From: Candidatus Metaruminococcus caecorum
GTDB lineage: Bacteria; Bacillota; Clostridia; Oscillospirales; Ruminococcaceae
Direction of reading: 5' to 3'
Assembly (NCBI GenBank): GCA_904420045.1
Contig: CAJFTY010000059.1
Coordinates: 1-64,000, forward strand
DNA: 64,000 nucleotides
Positions 50,128-60,590 of this stretch are shown piece after piece. The notes under the pieces are model-generated. The model was not told where the DNA came from, searched no databases, and saw only the letters and a list, made by a program, of their open reading frames with translations. Numbering within the stretch: the stretch's first letter is position 1; each line of letters opens with the position of its first letter. Position numbers and translations under genes: made by a program.

Positions 50128-50382
50128 ATGCAGATTATTGAGATTATCGGCGGCGTGTTGCTGCTTCTTACAAGCATTTTGATTATTGCGGTCGTGATGA
50201 TGCAGGAAAGCAGACAGACCGGACTGTCCGGCTCGTTCACCGGCGGTAGCAGCGATTCGTATTTTGGTAAAAACCGCGGCCGTTCGCTGGACGCAAAACT
50301 CAGCCGGGCCACTAAAATTGCGGCGGTGATCTTTTTCGTTGTCACTATTGCGGTCAATCTGGTGGGCGTTTTTGTAAAATAG
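50128..50382 (+). CDS. secG: Preprotein translocase subunit SecG
   Basis: Two TM helices, GLSGSFTGG...YFGKNRGRSLDAKLSRATKIAA; upstream of rnr. Confidence 0.92.
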   Translation: MQIIEIIGGVLLLLTSILIIAVVMMQESRQTGLSGSFTGGSSDSYFGKNRGRSLDAKLSRATKIAAVIFFVVTIAVNLVGVFVK

Positions 50383-50448
50383 CCTGAAAGTTCCCGTATA
50401 CAGCCCGGTTTTTGGGTATACTATTTCGGGGATGTCAATGGTTACTCG

Positions 50449-50475
50449 AAGCTCTGCGTATCGGACGCGGAGCTT
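50449..50475 (+). terminator. Rho-independent terminator between secG and rnr
   Basis: AAGCTCTGCGT atcgg ACGCGGAGCTT TTTATTTT. Confidence 0.75.
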
Positions 50476-50582
50476 TTTATTTTGTTTGCGGCTGGGCGGC
50501 GGATACCGCTTCCGGTTCGCCGTTCGTTTATGGAATCGAATTGGGGAGTTCCCCGGAAGATGGAAAGGATCGCAGAAAGAAT

Positions 50583-52697
50583 ATGAAAGATACCTACGGC
50601 AAAAAAATTGTGACTGCGTTGGCGAAAGCTGGAAAAAAGGGGCTGTTTGCCCGGGATCTCGCCAAGGCGTGTCACGTATTCAAAAAAGAGAAAAAGGCAT
50701 TTGGAGAAGAAATTGCCCTGTTAAAAAAAGAAGGCCGGATCGTCACGGTCAAGGATAAGCTGGTGCTCAGCAAGCTTTTGGGGGCGTATCCGGCGGTAAT
50801 CGTGCGGTTAAACCGCACCTTTGGCTTCGCCCGTCCGGTGTCGGACGAGCAGGATGTGCAGGACGTATTCATCCCCGGCAAGTTTTTAAAGGGCGCGCTG
50901 ACCGGCGATAAGGTGCTGGTGCGCCCCGCCCGTTCCCCCCGGGGAGATTCTCCCGAAGGGGAGGTCTACGCGATTTTGGAGGAGGGCTTTTCCAACTTCA
51001 CCGGCGCAATCGTCAAAGAGGAGGGGAAGCTCTGCATCCTTCCGGACTCCTTTGCCCGGTTCCCCATCGCTTTGGAAAAGGGCGAGAATATGGACTACCG
51101 GGAAGGGGACAAGGTATCCGCCCAGATTGTCCACCGGGGCGGTAGCCACCGGGATCACCGGGCGAAGGTTCTTATGGTGTACGGGGATGCCCAGAACGCG
51201 GCGGCCTGCGCCCAGGCGCTGGTGGAGTCCGAAGGGGTGCCGGTGGAATTCCCCGAAGAGGTGCTGGCCGAGGCCCGGGAAGTGAGCGGAAGGGGAATTA
51301 AGGATTCTGAAACCGCCCGGCGGCTGGATCTGCGGCCGGAGATTATTTTCACCATCGACTCCGCCGAGAGCAAAGACCTGGACGACGCCATCTCCCTGCG
51401 CAAAATGGGGGACGTCTATCAGCTGGGGGTGCACATTGCGGACGTTTCCCACTACGTGCGGGGCAACTCCGCCCTGGACAAAGAGGCGTTTGCCCGGGGA
51501 ACCAGCGTGTACTACGCCGATCAGGTGATCCCCATGCTCCCCAAGGAGCTTTCCAACGGCATCTGTTCCTTAAATCCCGGTGAGGACAGGCTGGCGTTCT
51601 CCGCCCTGATTACCCTGGATCAAAATGGGAAGATGCTGGATTTTGATTTCCGCAAAAGCGTGATTAACTCCCGGGTCAAAGGCGTTTACAAAGAGATCAA
51701 CCAGATCCTCAATAAAACCGAAAGCGACAAAATCCGCCAAAAGTATGAGGGGCTATACGACACCATCTTTTTGATGAAGGAGCTGGCGGACAAGCTGATT
51801 GCCGGCAAGACAAACCGGGGTGCTCCGGCTTTGGAGACCAGCGAGAGCAAGATCATCCTGGAAAACGGCGTGGCGGTGGACATCGTTCCCCGGCAGCAGG
51901 GGGAAAGCGAGGAGATGATCGAGGTGTTCATGCTCCAGGCAAACGAGGCGGCGGCTACTCTGGCCACCATGCAGGGCCTGCCCTTTGTCTACCGGGTGCA
52001 CGAGGACCCCTCCATGGAGAAAATCGACGGCCTGCGCCAGACTATGGCCGCTTTGGGAATCGACACCCACGGCCTAACCGACGGCAAAAACCCTCGGGAG
52101 CTGGCGGACCTCCTCCGGCAGGTGAAGGGCACGCCGCTGTTCGAGATCGTCAACCGCACGGTGCTGCGCAGCATGGCGAAAGCCAAGTATTCCACCGATC
52201 CCATCGGGCATTATGGGCTGGTGCTGAAAAACTACGCTCACTTTACCTCACCCATCCGGCGGTATCCCGATCTGACCATCCACCGGATTTTAAGCGATTT
52301 TCTGTCCGGCGGGGATAAGAATAAAATCAAAAAGCGGTATGAAAAGTTTGTGGAGCGCTCCGCCGCCCAGTCCACCCAGACCGAGATAGCTGCGGTGAAA
52401 ATCGAGCGGGGGTGCGAGGACTTTTACAAGGCGGAATACATGAAGCCCCGGGTGGGGGAGGAATTCGACGGGGTGATTACCTCGGCGGTGCACCACGGCA
52501 TTTATGTGGAACTTCCCAACACGGTGGAGGGGTTGGTCAAAACCGAGGAGCTCCCCGACGGGGAATACGAGTATGACGGCATGATGGAGCTTCGGTGCCC
52601 CCAGACCGGCAGGCGGTTCCGGGTGGGCGATCCCGTGCGGGTGCGGTGCGTCAAGGCGGATGTGAACCTGGGCCAGGTGGACTTTGTGCTTGTCTGA
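50583..52697 (+). CDS. rnr: Ribonuclease R
   Basis: RNB domain (TIDSAESKDLDDAISL...HFTSPIRRYPDLTIHRIL) and S1 domain. Confidence 0.94.
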   Translation: MKDTYGKKIVTALAKAGKKGLFARDLAKACHVFKKEKKAFGEEIALLKKEGRIVTVKDKLVLSKLLGAYPAVIVRLNRTFGFARPVSDEQDVQDVFIPGKFLKGALTGDKVLVRPARSPRGDSPEGEVYAILEEGFSNFTGAIVKEEGKLCILPDSFARFPIALEKGENMDYREGDKVSAQIVHRGGSHRDHRAKVLMVYGDAQNAAACAQALVESEGVPVEFPEEVLAEAREVSGRGIKDSETARRLDLRPEIIFTIDSAESKDLDDAISLRKMGDVYQLGVHIADVSHYVRGNSALDKEAFARGTSVYYADQVIPMLPKELSNGICSLNPGEDRLAFSALITLDQNGKMLDFDFRKSVINSRVKGVYKEINQILNKTESDKIRQKYEGLYDTIFLMKELADKLIAGKTNRGAPALETSESKIILENGVAVDIVPRQQGESEEMIEVFMLQANEAAATLATMQGLPFVYRVHEDPSMEKIDGLRQTMAALGIDTHGLTDGKNPRELADLLRQVKGTPLFEIVNRTVLRSMAKAKYSTDPIGHYGLVLKNYAHFTSPIRRYPDLTIHRILSDFLSGGDKNKIKKRYEKFVERSAAQSTQTEIAAVKIERGCEDFYKAEYMKPRVGEEFDGVITSAVHHGIYVELPNTVEGLVKTEELPDGEYEYDGMMELRCPQTGRRFRVGDPVRVRCVKADVNLGQVDFVLV

Positions 52698-52754
52698 CAC
52701 AGGCGGTCGGCGGCGTGAGCCGCGTTGCTTCGAAAAAACACATCCAAACGGCTA

Positions 52755-52793
52755 AAAAAAGAGGCGGATTCGTGAGAATTCCGTCTCTTTTTG
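52755..52793 (+). terminator. Rho-independent terminator of rnr
   Basis: AAAAAGAGgcGGATTC...GAATTCCgtCTCTTTTT. Confidence 0.65.
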
Positions 52794-52795
52794 TA

Positions 52796-52824
52796 TTGAA
52801 AAGGACGCTCGTATTTGGTATGAT
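52796..52824 (+). promoter_or_regulatory. Sigma-A-type promoter for manA
   Basis: TTGAAA-17-TATGAT. Confidence 0.6.
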
Positions 52825-52951
52825 AACAAATAGGAGTGTTCCGGGCCTAAAATCCCGGCAACCGGCGTCCAAAAGAAACAGGCATGTTTTGAATGTGGGA
52901 CGAGTATATTTTTGAAGGGAAAATACCCATCAAAGAAAGGAAATCAGCAAT

Positions 52952-53914
52952 ATGTATCCGATGAAACTGACGGCAGCCCTGAAGGATTATCTGTGGGGCG
53001 GCACAAAACTAAAGACTGAGTACAACAAAAAAAGTGACCTGGAAAAGGTGGCGGAAAGCTGGGAACTTTCCTGCCACAAAGACGGCCCCAGCACCGTGGC
53101 CAACGGGGAGTTCGCGGGGATGACCCTGCCCCAGGTCATTGAAAAACAGGGCAAAGAAATCCTGGGCAGCGACTGCCAGCATTTTGAAGATTTTCCCATC
53201 CTCATTAAGCTCCTCGACGCCAAGGACAACCTGTCGGTGCAGGTCCATCCGGACAACGACTACGCCCGCCGGGTGGAGGGTGAGTACGGCAAGACCGAGA
53301 TGTGGTACATTGTGGATTGTGAGGAGGGCGCAAGCCTTCTGTACGGGTTTAAAAACGAAATCTCCACCGAGGAGTTCAAACGCCGGATTCAGGACAACAC
53401 CCTGCTGGATGTGGTCAACTCGGTTCCGGTGAAAAAGGGCGATATGTTCTTTATCGACGCGGGAACTCTGCACGCCATCGGCAAGGGAATCCTGATCGCA
53501 GAAATCCAGCAGAATTCCAACACCACTTACCGGATCTACGACTTCGGCCGGGTGGGCGCGGACGGAAAGCCCCGGGAGCTGCATGTGGACAAGGCCATCG
53601 ACGTGACCAAGCTGGCCCCGCCCACCCGGGATACAAAGCCTCAGGGCGAGCCTCAGCAGATGGACGGGTATGTAAGCACCCTGCTTTCCACCTGCGAGTA
53701 TTTCACCGTCCATGTGCTGGACATCGCTTCCAAAGCGGAGCTTGATGTAGATGAAAAATCCTTCCACTCTCTGCTGTGCCTGGAAGGGGAGGTTACCCTC
53801 GCCAGTTCCCACGGGGACATGAAGCTTGCAAAGGGCGACAGCGTCTTTTTGCAGGCAAACTACGGCAGCTACACCCTGACCGGAGCAGGCAAAGTGGTTC
53901 TAACCACTGTGTAA
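52952..53914 (+). CDS. manA: Mannose-6-phosphate isomerase, class I
   Basis: YLWGGTKLKTEY; LDAKDNLSVQVHPDNDYA; IDAGTLHAIGKG. Confidence 0.92.
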   Translation: MYPMKLTAALKDYLWGGTKLKTEYNKKSDLEKVAESWELSCHKDGPSTVANGEFAGMTLPQVIEKQGKEILGSDCQHFEDFPILIKLLDAKDNLSVQVHPDNDYARRVEGEYGKTEMWYIVDCEEGASLLYGFKNEISTEEFKRRIQDNTLLDVVNSVPVKKGDMFFIDAGTLHAIGKGILIAEIQQNSNTTYRIYDFGRVGADGKPRELHVDKAIDVTKLAPPTRDTKPQGEPQQMDGYVSTLLSTCEYFTVHVLDIASKAELDVDEKSFHSLLCLEGEVTLASSHGDMKLAKGDSVFLQANYGSYTLTGAGKVVLTTV

Positions 53915-53968
53915 GCGTGGGTTGCAACACTTCTTTCCAATAAAATTTTGAATATCGGAGGAACTCCC

Positions 53969-54928
53969 ATGAACTATTGTGTAGGAATCGACCTGGGCGG
54001 CACCAACATCGTCGCAGGCGTAGTGAACAAAGACGGAACCATTCTGGAAAAAGCCAGCTGCAAGACCAACCTCCCCCGGGAGGCGGCGGACATCGCGGCG
54101 GATATGGCCAAAGTCACCCGGGAAGCGGTAAAAAACGCGGGCCTTACCATGGAGGATATCTCCTGGGTGGGCGTGGGCTGCCCCGGCACCGTGAATCAGG
54201 ACACCGGTGTGATTGAGTACGCCAACAATCTGCAGTTTTACGATGTTCCCCTTCGGGACATGCTCAAAAACGACCTGGGCAAGGATGTTTTTATGGACAA
54301 CGACGCCAACGCCGCCGCTTACGGCGAGTTTGTGGCGGGCGCGGCCAAAGGTTCCAACACGGCGGTTGCCATCACCCTGGGCACCGGCGTGGGCGGCGGC
54401 ATCATCATCGACGGTAAGATTTATTCCGGCATGAACTTCGCGGGCGCGGAGCTTGGCCACAACGTGCTGGTGATGGACGGCCGTCCCTGCACCTGCGGGC
54501 GCAACGGCTGTCTGGAGGCATACGCCAGCGCCACCGCTCTGATCAACCTGACCCGGGAGGCCATGGAGGAGAACAAGCAGAGCAAAATGTGGGAGATGGT
54601 CGACGGCGACCTGGGCAAGGTCAGCGGCCGCACCGCGTTTGAGGCCATGCGTGCCGGCGATCAAACCGGCAAGGACGTGGTCGCTTTGTACACCAAGTAC
54701 TTGGCTACCGGCGTCACCAACATCATCAACACCTTCCAGCCCGACGTGTTGTGCATCGGCGGCGGCATCAGCAAGGAAGGGGAAACCCTGCTGGCCCCCC
54801 TGCGGGAGATCGTCAGCAAAGAGGTGTACTCCCGGTTCAGCAAAAAGCAGACCAAAATCGTGGAGGCCACCCTGGGCAACGACGCGGGCGTGATCGGCGC
54901 GGCTATGCTGGGCGCCATGGAGCGGTAA
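53969..54928 (+). CDS. ROK-family glucokinase
   Basis: GIDLGGTNIVAGVV; CTCGRNGCLEAYAS zinc motif. Confidence 0.93.
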   Translation: MNYCVGIDLGGTNIVAGVVNKDGTILEKASCKTNLPREAADIAADMAKVTREAVKNAGLTMEDISWVGVGCPGTVNQDTGVIEYANNLQFYDVPLRDMLKNDLGKDVFMDNDANAAAYGEFVAGAAKGSNTAVAITLGTGVGGGIIIDGKIYSGMNFAGAELGHNVLVMDGRPCTCGRNGCLEAYASATALINLTREAMEENKQSKMWEMVDGDLGKVSGRTAFEAMRAGDQTGKDVVALYTKYLATGVTNIINTFQPDVLCIGGGISKEGETLLAPLREIVSKEVYSRFSKKQTKIVEATLGNDAGVIGAAMLGAMER

Positions 54929-54947
54929 ATTTTATTCTTTGTACAGG

Positions 54948-54980
54948 AAAAAGGCTCCGGTTTTTCGCCGGAGCCTTTTT
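54948..54980 (+). terminator. Rho-independent terminator
   Basis: AAAAAGGCTCCGG...CCGGAGCCTTTTT. Confidence 0.85.
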
Positions 54981-54993
54981 GTCTGTCCATGAG

Positions 54994-55030
54994 AAAAACC
55001 GGTTTCACAATTATGTGGAACCGGTTTTTT
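54994..55030. terminator. Terminator between convergent glucokinase and upp
   Basis: AAAAACCGGTTTCACA...GTGGAACCGGTTTTTT. Confidence 0.75.
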
Positions 55031-55044
55031 GATTGCGTAAACGC

Positions 55045-55674
55045 CTATTTGGTGCCGAAAATACGGTCGCCCGCGTCTCCTAGGCCCGGGACGATGTAGC
55101 TGCGGTCGTTGAGCTTTTCGTCCAGCGCTGCGCAGTAGATCTGCACGTCGGGATGGGCCTCGGTCAGGGCCTTCATCCCCTCAGGGGCGGCGATGATGCA
55201 CATGTATTTGATGGTTTTCACGCCGTTTTTCTTGAGCAGGCTGATGGCGTCCACCGCGGAGCCGCCGGTAGCCAACATGGGATCGATGACAATGGCCTCC
55301 CGCTTGGCGATGTCGGTGGGGAGCTTGCAGTAATACTCTACCGGCTGCAAGGTCTCGGGGTCCCGGTAAAGGCCGATGTGGCCCACCTTGGCGGCGGGCA
55401 CCAACTGGAGTACGCCTTCCGCCATCCCCAGGCCCGCCCGCAGGATGGGAATAAACGCCAGCTTCCGGCCGGAGATCACTTTGGCTTTTGCCACCGCCAT
55501 GGGGGTTTCGATCTCCACCTCCTGCAAGGGCAGGTCCCGGGTGGCCTCATAGCACATCAGCATGGAAATCTCGCTCACCAGCTCCCGAAATTCTTTGGAG
55601 CCGGTGTTTTTGTCCCGCAAAAGGGTCAGCTTGTGCTGGATCAGGGGATGATCCATGATAAAGGGGTTTTGCAT
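55045..55674 (-). CDS. upp: Uracil phosphoribosyltransferase
   Basis: [28 protein letters not shown]. Confidence 0.96.
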   Translation of the reverse strand: MQNPFIMDHPLIQHKLTLLRDKNTGSKEFRELVSEISMLMCYEATRDLPLQEVEIETPMAVAKAKVISGRKLAFIPILRAGLGMAEGVLQLVPAAKVGHIGLYRDPETLQPVEYYCKLPTDIAKREAIVIDPMLATGGSAVDAISLLKKNGVKTIKYMCIIAAPEGMKALTEAHPDVQIYCAALDEKLNDRSYIVPGLGDAGDRIFGTK

Positions 55675-55710
55675 GTCCTGTTTCCTCCTTGTACGAAAAA
55701 ATCCGGGGAA

Positions 55711-56151
55711 TTACTGTTCGTTTTCAATGGCGATGATCTTGTCAATCCGGGCCTGATGACGGCCGCCTTCAAATTCCGTGTTTAAAAACACATCCACCAT
55801 TTCGCAGGCAAGGCCCGGGCCAACCACCCGTCCGCCCAGGCACAGGGCGTTGGCGTCGTTGTGCAGCCGGGTAAATTTTGCAGAAAACCAATCGGAGCAC
55901 GCCGCTGCCCGGATCCCTTTGACCTTGTTGGCGGCCATGGAGATGCCGATGCCCGTTCCGCAGAACAACAGCGCTTTTTCACAGCGGCCTTCCACCACCT
56001 CAGCGCACACTTTTTTCGCAATGTCCGGGTAGTCCACCGAAGCCTCGCTGTAACAGCCCAGATCGGTGTAGGCCACTCCTTTTTCGTCTAAATAGGCTTT
56101 CACTTGCTGCATCAGCGCAAAGCCGCCGTGATCACATCCCATTGCTATCAT
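55711..56151 (-). CDS. rpiB: Ribose-5-phosphate isomerase B
   Basis: MIAMGCDHGGFALM; LLFCGTGIGISMAANKVKGIRAA. Confidence 0.95.
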   Translation of the reverse strand: MIAMGCDHGGFALMQQVKAYLDEKGVAYTDLGCYSEASVDYPDIAKKVCAEVVEGRCEKALLFCGTGIGISMAANKVKGIRAAACSDWFSAKFTRLHNDANALCLGGRVVGPGLACEMVDVFLNTEFEGGRHQARIDKIIAIENEQ

Positions 56152-56198
56152 GGGGACACATCCTTTCTTTTCTTACAAAGCCTGGAGAAAGCCAAGCA

Positions 56199-56906
56199 TT
56201 ATTTCATCGTTTTTCCTTCCCGCTCCAGCAGCTCCCGCTGGGCCTGGGGAAGCCGCAGATACGCGGGCATCAGCGTTTCGGCGTCCACCGTGTTCCCGGA
56301 CAAAAAGTCCGGCAGGGCGGCTACTCCCACGCTGGCCGCCCGGGCGGTGCGCACAGCAAGCGGCGCCAGCCGCAGGCGGGGGAGCTCCGGCATGGCCCGC
56401 AGGCAGAGCTGCGCGCCGTCCCCTACTAGGAATACCGGCTGGTTAAAGCCCGCAAGCTCGGCTTTCAGCTCCTCCACAGAAATGGCACGGTCTTCGCATA
56501 GCCGGGAAACTGCTCCGTCGCGGAGGGCGAACAGGGCGTTGTACACCTGATTCCGCCTTGCGTCCATCACCGCGCAGGCAATTCCCTCAAACCCCTGTAA
56601 ATTATAGGCCAGAGATTTGAGGGTGGAAACCCCCACGCAGGGGAGATTTTTGGCAAACGCCAGACCTTTAACCGCCGCCATGCCGATCCGCAGGCCGGTG
56701 AACGAGCCGGGGCCTTTGCTCACCGCAATCCCGTGAATGTCCTCCATCGTAAGCCCCGCGCACGCAAGCACCTGCTGGCACATGGGCATCAGCGTCTGGG
56801 AGTGGGTGAGCTTTACGTCCAGGTGAAAGGAGGCAAGCACTGCCTCCTCGCTGACCACCGCGGCGGAGGCCGCCTTGGCCGAACTGTCGATGGCTAAGAT
56901 GTTCAA
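56199..56906 (-). CDS. tsaB: tRNA threonylcarbamoyladenosine biosynthesis protein TsaB
   Basis: MNILAIDSSAKAASAAVV; GIAVSKGPGSFTGLRIGMAAVKGLA. Confidence 0.94.
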   Translation of the reverse strand: MNILAIDSSAKAASAAVVSEEAVLASFHLDVKLTHSQTLMPMCQQVLACAGLTMEDIHGIAVSKGPGSFTGLRIGMAAVKGLAFAKNLPCVGVSTLKSLAYNLQGFEGIACAVMDARRNQVYNALFALRDGAVSRLCEDRAISVEELKAELAGFNQPVFLVGDGAQLCLRAMPELPRLRLAPLAVRTARAASVGVAALPDFLSGNTVDAETLMPAYLRLPQAQRELLEREGKTMK

Positions 56907-57340
56907 AACCGCCCGCCTCCTTTTACGGTGATCGTCCGGGTGTTCTCCCCGGTTTTGTCAATGGAGATAAAAATTGTCCGCTCCGGGGGAAGATCGTCCG
57001 CGATGTGTTCGCTCCATTCCACCGCCAGAATGCCGTTATCCTCCAGATAATCGAAAAAGCCGGTGGTTTCCAGCTCGTCCGGGTCGGTGATCCGGTACAT
57101 GTCAAAGTGGAAAAGGGAAGGTCCTCCCTTTTGTCCGGGGTAGACGTTGACGATAGAAAAGGTAGGGCTCGCCACCTCTCCGGACACCGAAAGCCCTGCC
57201 GCCAGCCCCCGGGTAAAAGCGGTTTTGCCCGCCCCCATGCCGCCGGTAAAGGCGAGCACGTCCCCCGGTTTTAACCGGGGAGCGAGCTCTTTGGCGAATT
57301 GTTCGGTTTGCTGCGGCGAGTGGGATGTAAACGTCAGCAT
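56903..57340 (-). CDS. tsaE: tRNA threonylcarbamoyladenosine biosynthesis ATPase TsaE
   Basis: GGMGAGKTAFTRGLAAGL; overlaps tsaB. Confidence 0.94.
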   Translation of the reverse strand: MLTFTSHSPQQTEQFAKELAPRLKPGDVLAFTGGMGAGKTAFTRGLAAGLSVSGEVASPTFSIVNVYPGQKGGPSLFHFDMYRITDPDELETTGFFDYLEDNGILAVEWSEHIADDLPPERTIFISIDKTGENTRTITVKGGGRF

Positions 57341-57359
57341 GCTGATGGATTCCGCCTTT

Positions 57360-59030
57360 CTAAAACAGTCCGGTGATCTTGCCGTCCTCGTCTAGGTCGA
57401 TCCGCAGGGCGGCGGGGGACTTGGGCAGGCCCGGCATGGTCATAATATCCCCGGTGAACACCACTAAGAACCCCGCGCCGGAGGAAAGTTTTATATCCCG
57501 CACATGCAGGGTGTACCCTTCGGGACTGCCCAGCTTCGCCGGATCGTCGGACAGGGAGTACTGGGTTTTGGCCACGCAGATAGGCAGCTTGTCAAAGCCC
57601 AGCTTTTCGATCTGCACCATGGCCTTCTCCGCCTGAGCGGAGTAGGCCACCTCGCCCGCGTGGTAAATCGCACGGGCCACCGCCCCGATTTTTTCTTTAA
57701 TGGGAAGGGCTTCGTCGTAGATGGGAGCGAAATGGGACGGCTGGGTTTCGCAGACCTTGCAGACTTCTTGGGCCAGTTCCACGCCGCCGTCTCCACCCTT
57801 GGCAAACACCTCGGCCAGCTTGACGGGCACGCCTTTTTGGGCGCAGTATTCCTCCACTGCCTGGATCTCGGCGTCCGAGTCGGTGCCGAACCGGTTGATG
57901 GCCACCACCACCGGCACGCCGTACCGCCGCATGTTGTCGATGTGAGCGCCCAGGTTCACGATTCCCTTGTTTAAAGCCTCCACGTTTTCGGAGGCCAGAT
58001 CCTGCTTGGGAATACCTCCGTTGTATTTTAAGGCCCGGATGGTGGCCACCAGCACCACGCAGTCGGGCTTTAGACCGGCAAACCGGCACTTGATGTCAAA
58101 AAACTTTTCCGCCCCCAGGTCGGAACCAAAGCCCGCCTCGGTGATGGTGTAATCCCCAAGTTTTAGAGCGAGCCGGGTAGCGCGCACCGAGTTGCACCCG
58201 TGGGCGATGTTGGCGAATGGGCCGCCGTGCATAATAACAGGGGTATTTTCCAGCGTCTGTACCAGGTTCGGCTTTAACGCGTCCTTGAGCAGAACCGCCA
58301 TAGCGCCGTTTACCTGTAAATCTTTGGCGAATACCGGAGTGTCGTCGTACCGGTAGGCCACTAGGATGTCGCCCAGCCGGCGCTTTAAGTCCTGTAAATC
58401 CGAGGCGAGACATAGGATTGCCATCACCTCGCTGGCCACCGTGATTAAAAATCCGTCCTCGCGGGGGACGCCGTTAATCTTGCCGCCAAGGCCCACGTTG
58501 ATAAACCGCAGGGCGCGGTCGTTCATATCCATGCAGCGTTTAAACAAAACCCGTCTGGGGTCGATGTTCAGTTCGTTTCCCTGCTGAAGATGGTTGTCCA
58601 GCACCGCGCACAGCAGGTTGTTGGCGGCGGTGATGGCGTGCATATCCCCGGTGAAGTGGAGATTGATATCCTCCATAGGGACCACCTGGGAATAACCGCC
58701 TCCGGCGGCGCCTCCTTTCACACCGAACACCGGGCCCAGCGAGGGCTCCCGCAGGGCGATGACCGCCTTTTTGCCAATTTTGGCCATGGCCTGTCCCAGC
58801 CCTACGCTGGTGGTGGTTTTGCCCTCTCCCGCAGGAGTGGGGTTGATGGCGGTGACAAGAATCAGCTTCCCGTCGGGACATCCTTTCAGGCGCTCGTATA
58901 GCTCGTCGGACAGCTTTGCCTTGTACGCGCCGTAGGGTTCCAGCTCCTGTGCATGGATGCCTAAATTTTCGGCAATCTTAGTAATAGGAAGCATGGAAGC
59001 TCCTTGCGCGATTTCAATGTCAGTCAGCAT
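57360..59030 (-). CDS. fhs: Formate--tetrahydrofolate ligase
   Basis: [35 protein letters not shown]. Confidence 0.96.
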   Translation of the reverse strand: MLTDIEIAQGASMLPITKIAENLGIHAQELEPYGAYKAKLSDELYERLKGCPDGKLILVTAINPTPAGEGKTTTSVGLGQAMAKIGKKAVIALREPSLGPVFGVKGGAAGGGYSQVVPMEDINLHFTGDMHAITAANNLLCAVLDNHLQQGNELNIDPRRVLFKRCMDMNDRALRFINVGLGGKINGVPREDGFLITVASEVMAILCLASDLQDLKRRLGDILVAYRYDDTPVFAKDLQVNGAMAVLLKDALKPNLVQTLENTPVIMHGGPFANIAHGCNSVRATRLALKLGDYTITEAGFGSDLGAEKFFDIKCRFAGLKPDCVVLVATIRALKYNGGIPKQDLASENVEALNKGIVNLGAHIDNMRRYGVPVVVAINRFGTDSDAEIQAVEEYCAQKGVPVKLAEVFAKGGDGGVELAQEVCKVCETQPSHFAPIYDEALPIKEKIGAVARAIYHAGEVAYSAQAEKAMVQIEKLGFDKLPICVAKTQYSLSDDPAKLGSPEGYTLHVRDIKLSSGAGFLVVFTGDIMTMPGLPKSPAALRIDLDEDGKITGLF

Positions 59031-59058
59031 GGTGTACCTCCCAAGAAATGTTTGTCGC

Positions 59059-59138
59059 AGATCCCCCCGTAAGCCGCTTGAGGGGAGCGAGAACCAGCTA
59101 TGCATTGCGGCAGAAACGGGTTCTCGTATAATTGATCT
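59059..59138 (-). promoter_or_regulatory. Structured leader of fhs (possible three-way junction)
   Basis: P1 AGATC/GATCT, P2 CGAGAACC/GGTTCTCG, P3 CCCC-UC-AAG-CGG-CUU-AC-GGGG; TATAAT just upstream. Confidence 0.4.
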
Positions 59139-59349
59139 TTATTATAGCATAAACAGCGGGATAAAAACAGCTTTTTCTGTACAAATCCCCTGTCGGGGAG
59201 CAAAAAGGACAGGCTTACAAGAATCCGGAGAAGCAAAGCTTGCAAAACGCCTTGTTTCAGGGTATAATAATGTACCAAGTATATCGTCTTTTGTTGACGC
59301 CGCAGCCGGCCCAAGCCACACAGCCGGCGCCCCCGCCGGAGGAACAGGA

Positions 59350-60477
59350 ATGAAACGTGTTTTCCACGCAATCGCGACCTATATTAAAGAAACCGATAAA
59401 TTTTTATGGCTGTATTGCCTGGGTCTTTCAGGGCTGAGCGTGCTGCTTTTGTATTCGGTCTATGTCAACGGATTTGTCAACTCTCCCAGGATTGTCATCA
59501 TCCAGTCCGCGGCCATCGGCTTGGGGATTGTGGCGGCTATCGTCATCAGCAAGATCGACTACCGGTTGATGGCCAGCCTTTGGAAGATTTATGTCCCCCT
59601 CACAGTGGGGCTGGTTCTGTTGACGTTTACCCCGCTGGGCATTTCCCGGGAGGGGGCGGACGACAAGGCGTGGATCAGTCTGGGCATTGTCGACCTTCAG
59701 CCGTCGGAGCTTTTAAAGCTGGCGTTTGTGTTTACCTTTGCCATGCATTTATCCAGGGTCAAAGAGCATATCAACGATATGAAAACCTTTTTGCTGTTGT
59801 GCGTCCACGGCGCCATTCCCACCCTGTTAATCGTGGCCCAGGGGGATTTTGGTTCCGCATTGGTGTTTGTCTGTATCATGGTGTTTATGCTGTTTTCCGC
59901 GGGGCTTTCCTGGAAGTTTATCGCGGTGGGTGTGGGGGCAGCGGTGGTGGCGGCGCCGCTCGTCTACTTCTTTGTGTTTCAGGAACTTCACCGCCAGCGG
60001 CTGCGAATTCTGTTTAACCCCGAACTGGATCCCATGGGAATGGGGTTCCAGCAGATGCAGGGGCGCACGGCTCTGGGGTCCGGCCAGCTGTTTGGGCGGG
60101 GGCTTTTCAGCAACAACCTGATTAACATTCCAGAGCTTTATAACGACTTTATCTTTGCCTACATCGGACAAACTCTGGGTTTTGTGGGCTGCGTGGCCGT
60201 GGCGCTGGTGCTCACGCTGCTGTGCGTCAAGATTTTAATGACCGGTCGGATGTCCAAAGATCCCATGGGATGCTATATCTGCGTGGGAATTTTCTCGATT
60301 CTTTTGTTCCAGACGGTCATCAACATCGGCATGGTGTTAAGCGTGATGCCGGTCATCGGCGTCACCCTTCCATTTTTAAGCTACGGAGGCACCTCGGTGG
60401 TTACCATGTACGTCTCGATTGGGATCGTGCTCAGCGTCTATATGAACAACCGGCGCCGGGGAATGTTTGACGATTAA
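59350..60477 (+). CDS. rodA: SEDS-family cell-shape protein RodA/FtsW
   Basis: DFGSALVFVCIMVFMLFSAGL; MVLSVMPVIGVTLPFLSYGGTSVVTMYVSIGIVLSVY. Confidence 0.9.
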   Translation: MKRVFHAIATYIKETDKFLWLYCLGLSGLSVLLLYSVYVNGFVNSPRIVIIQSAAIGLGIVAAIVISKIDYRLMASLWKIYVPLTVGLVLLTFTPLGISREGADDKAWISLGIVDLQPSELLKLAFVFTFAMHLSRVKEHINDMKTFLLLCVHGAIPTLLIVAQGDFGSALVFVCIMVFMLFSAGLSWKFIAVGVGAAVVAAPLVYFFVFQELHRQRLRILFNPELDPMGMGFQQMQGRTALGSGQLFGRGLFSNNLINIPELYNDFIFAYIGQTLGFVGCVAVALVLTLLCVKILMTGRMSKDPMGCYICVGIFSILLFQTVINIGMVLSVMPVIGVTLPFLSYGGTSVVTMYVSIGIVLSVYMNNRRRGMFDD

Positions 60478-60590
60478 CGGAAAAAACAGGAAATATTCAA
60501 ACTTAGGATAGGAATTTGTCGCGGGATCGTGTATAATAAAAAGAAACCAGCGGCGTTGTTCTCCGATTCCGGAAAGGAACCAGAAACAAG

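Noticed and set aside
52697-52952. smpB/tmRNA after rnr
   Set aside because: secG-rnr is often followed by smpB/ssrA, but only a terminator and the manA promoter are found here; no tmRNA ends recognised.
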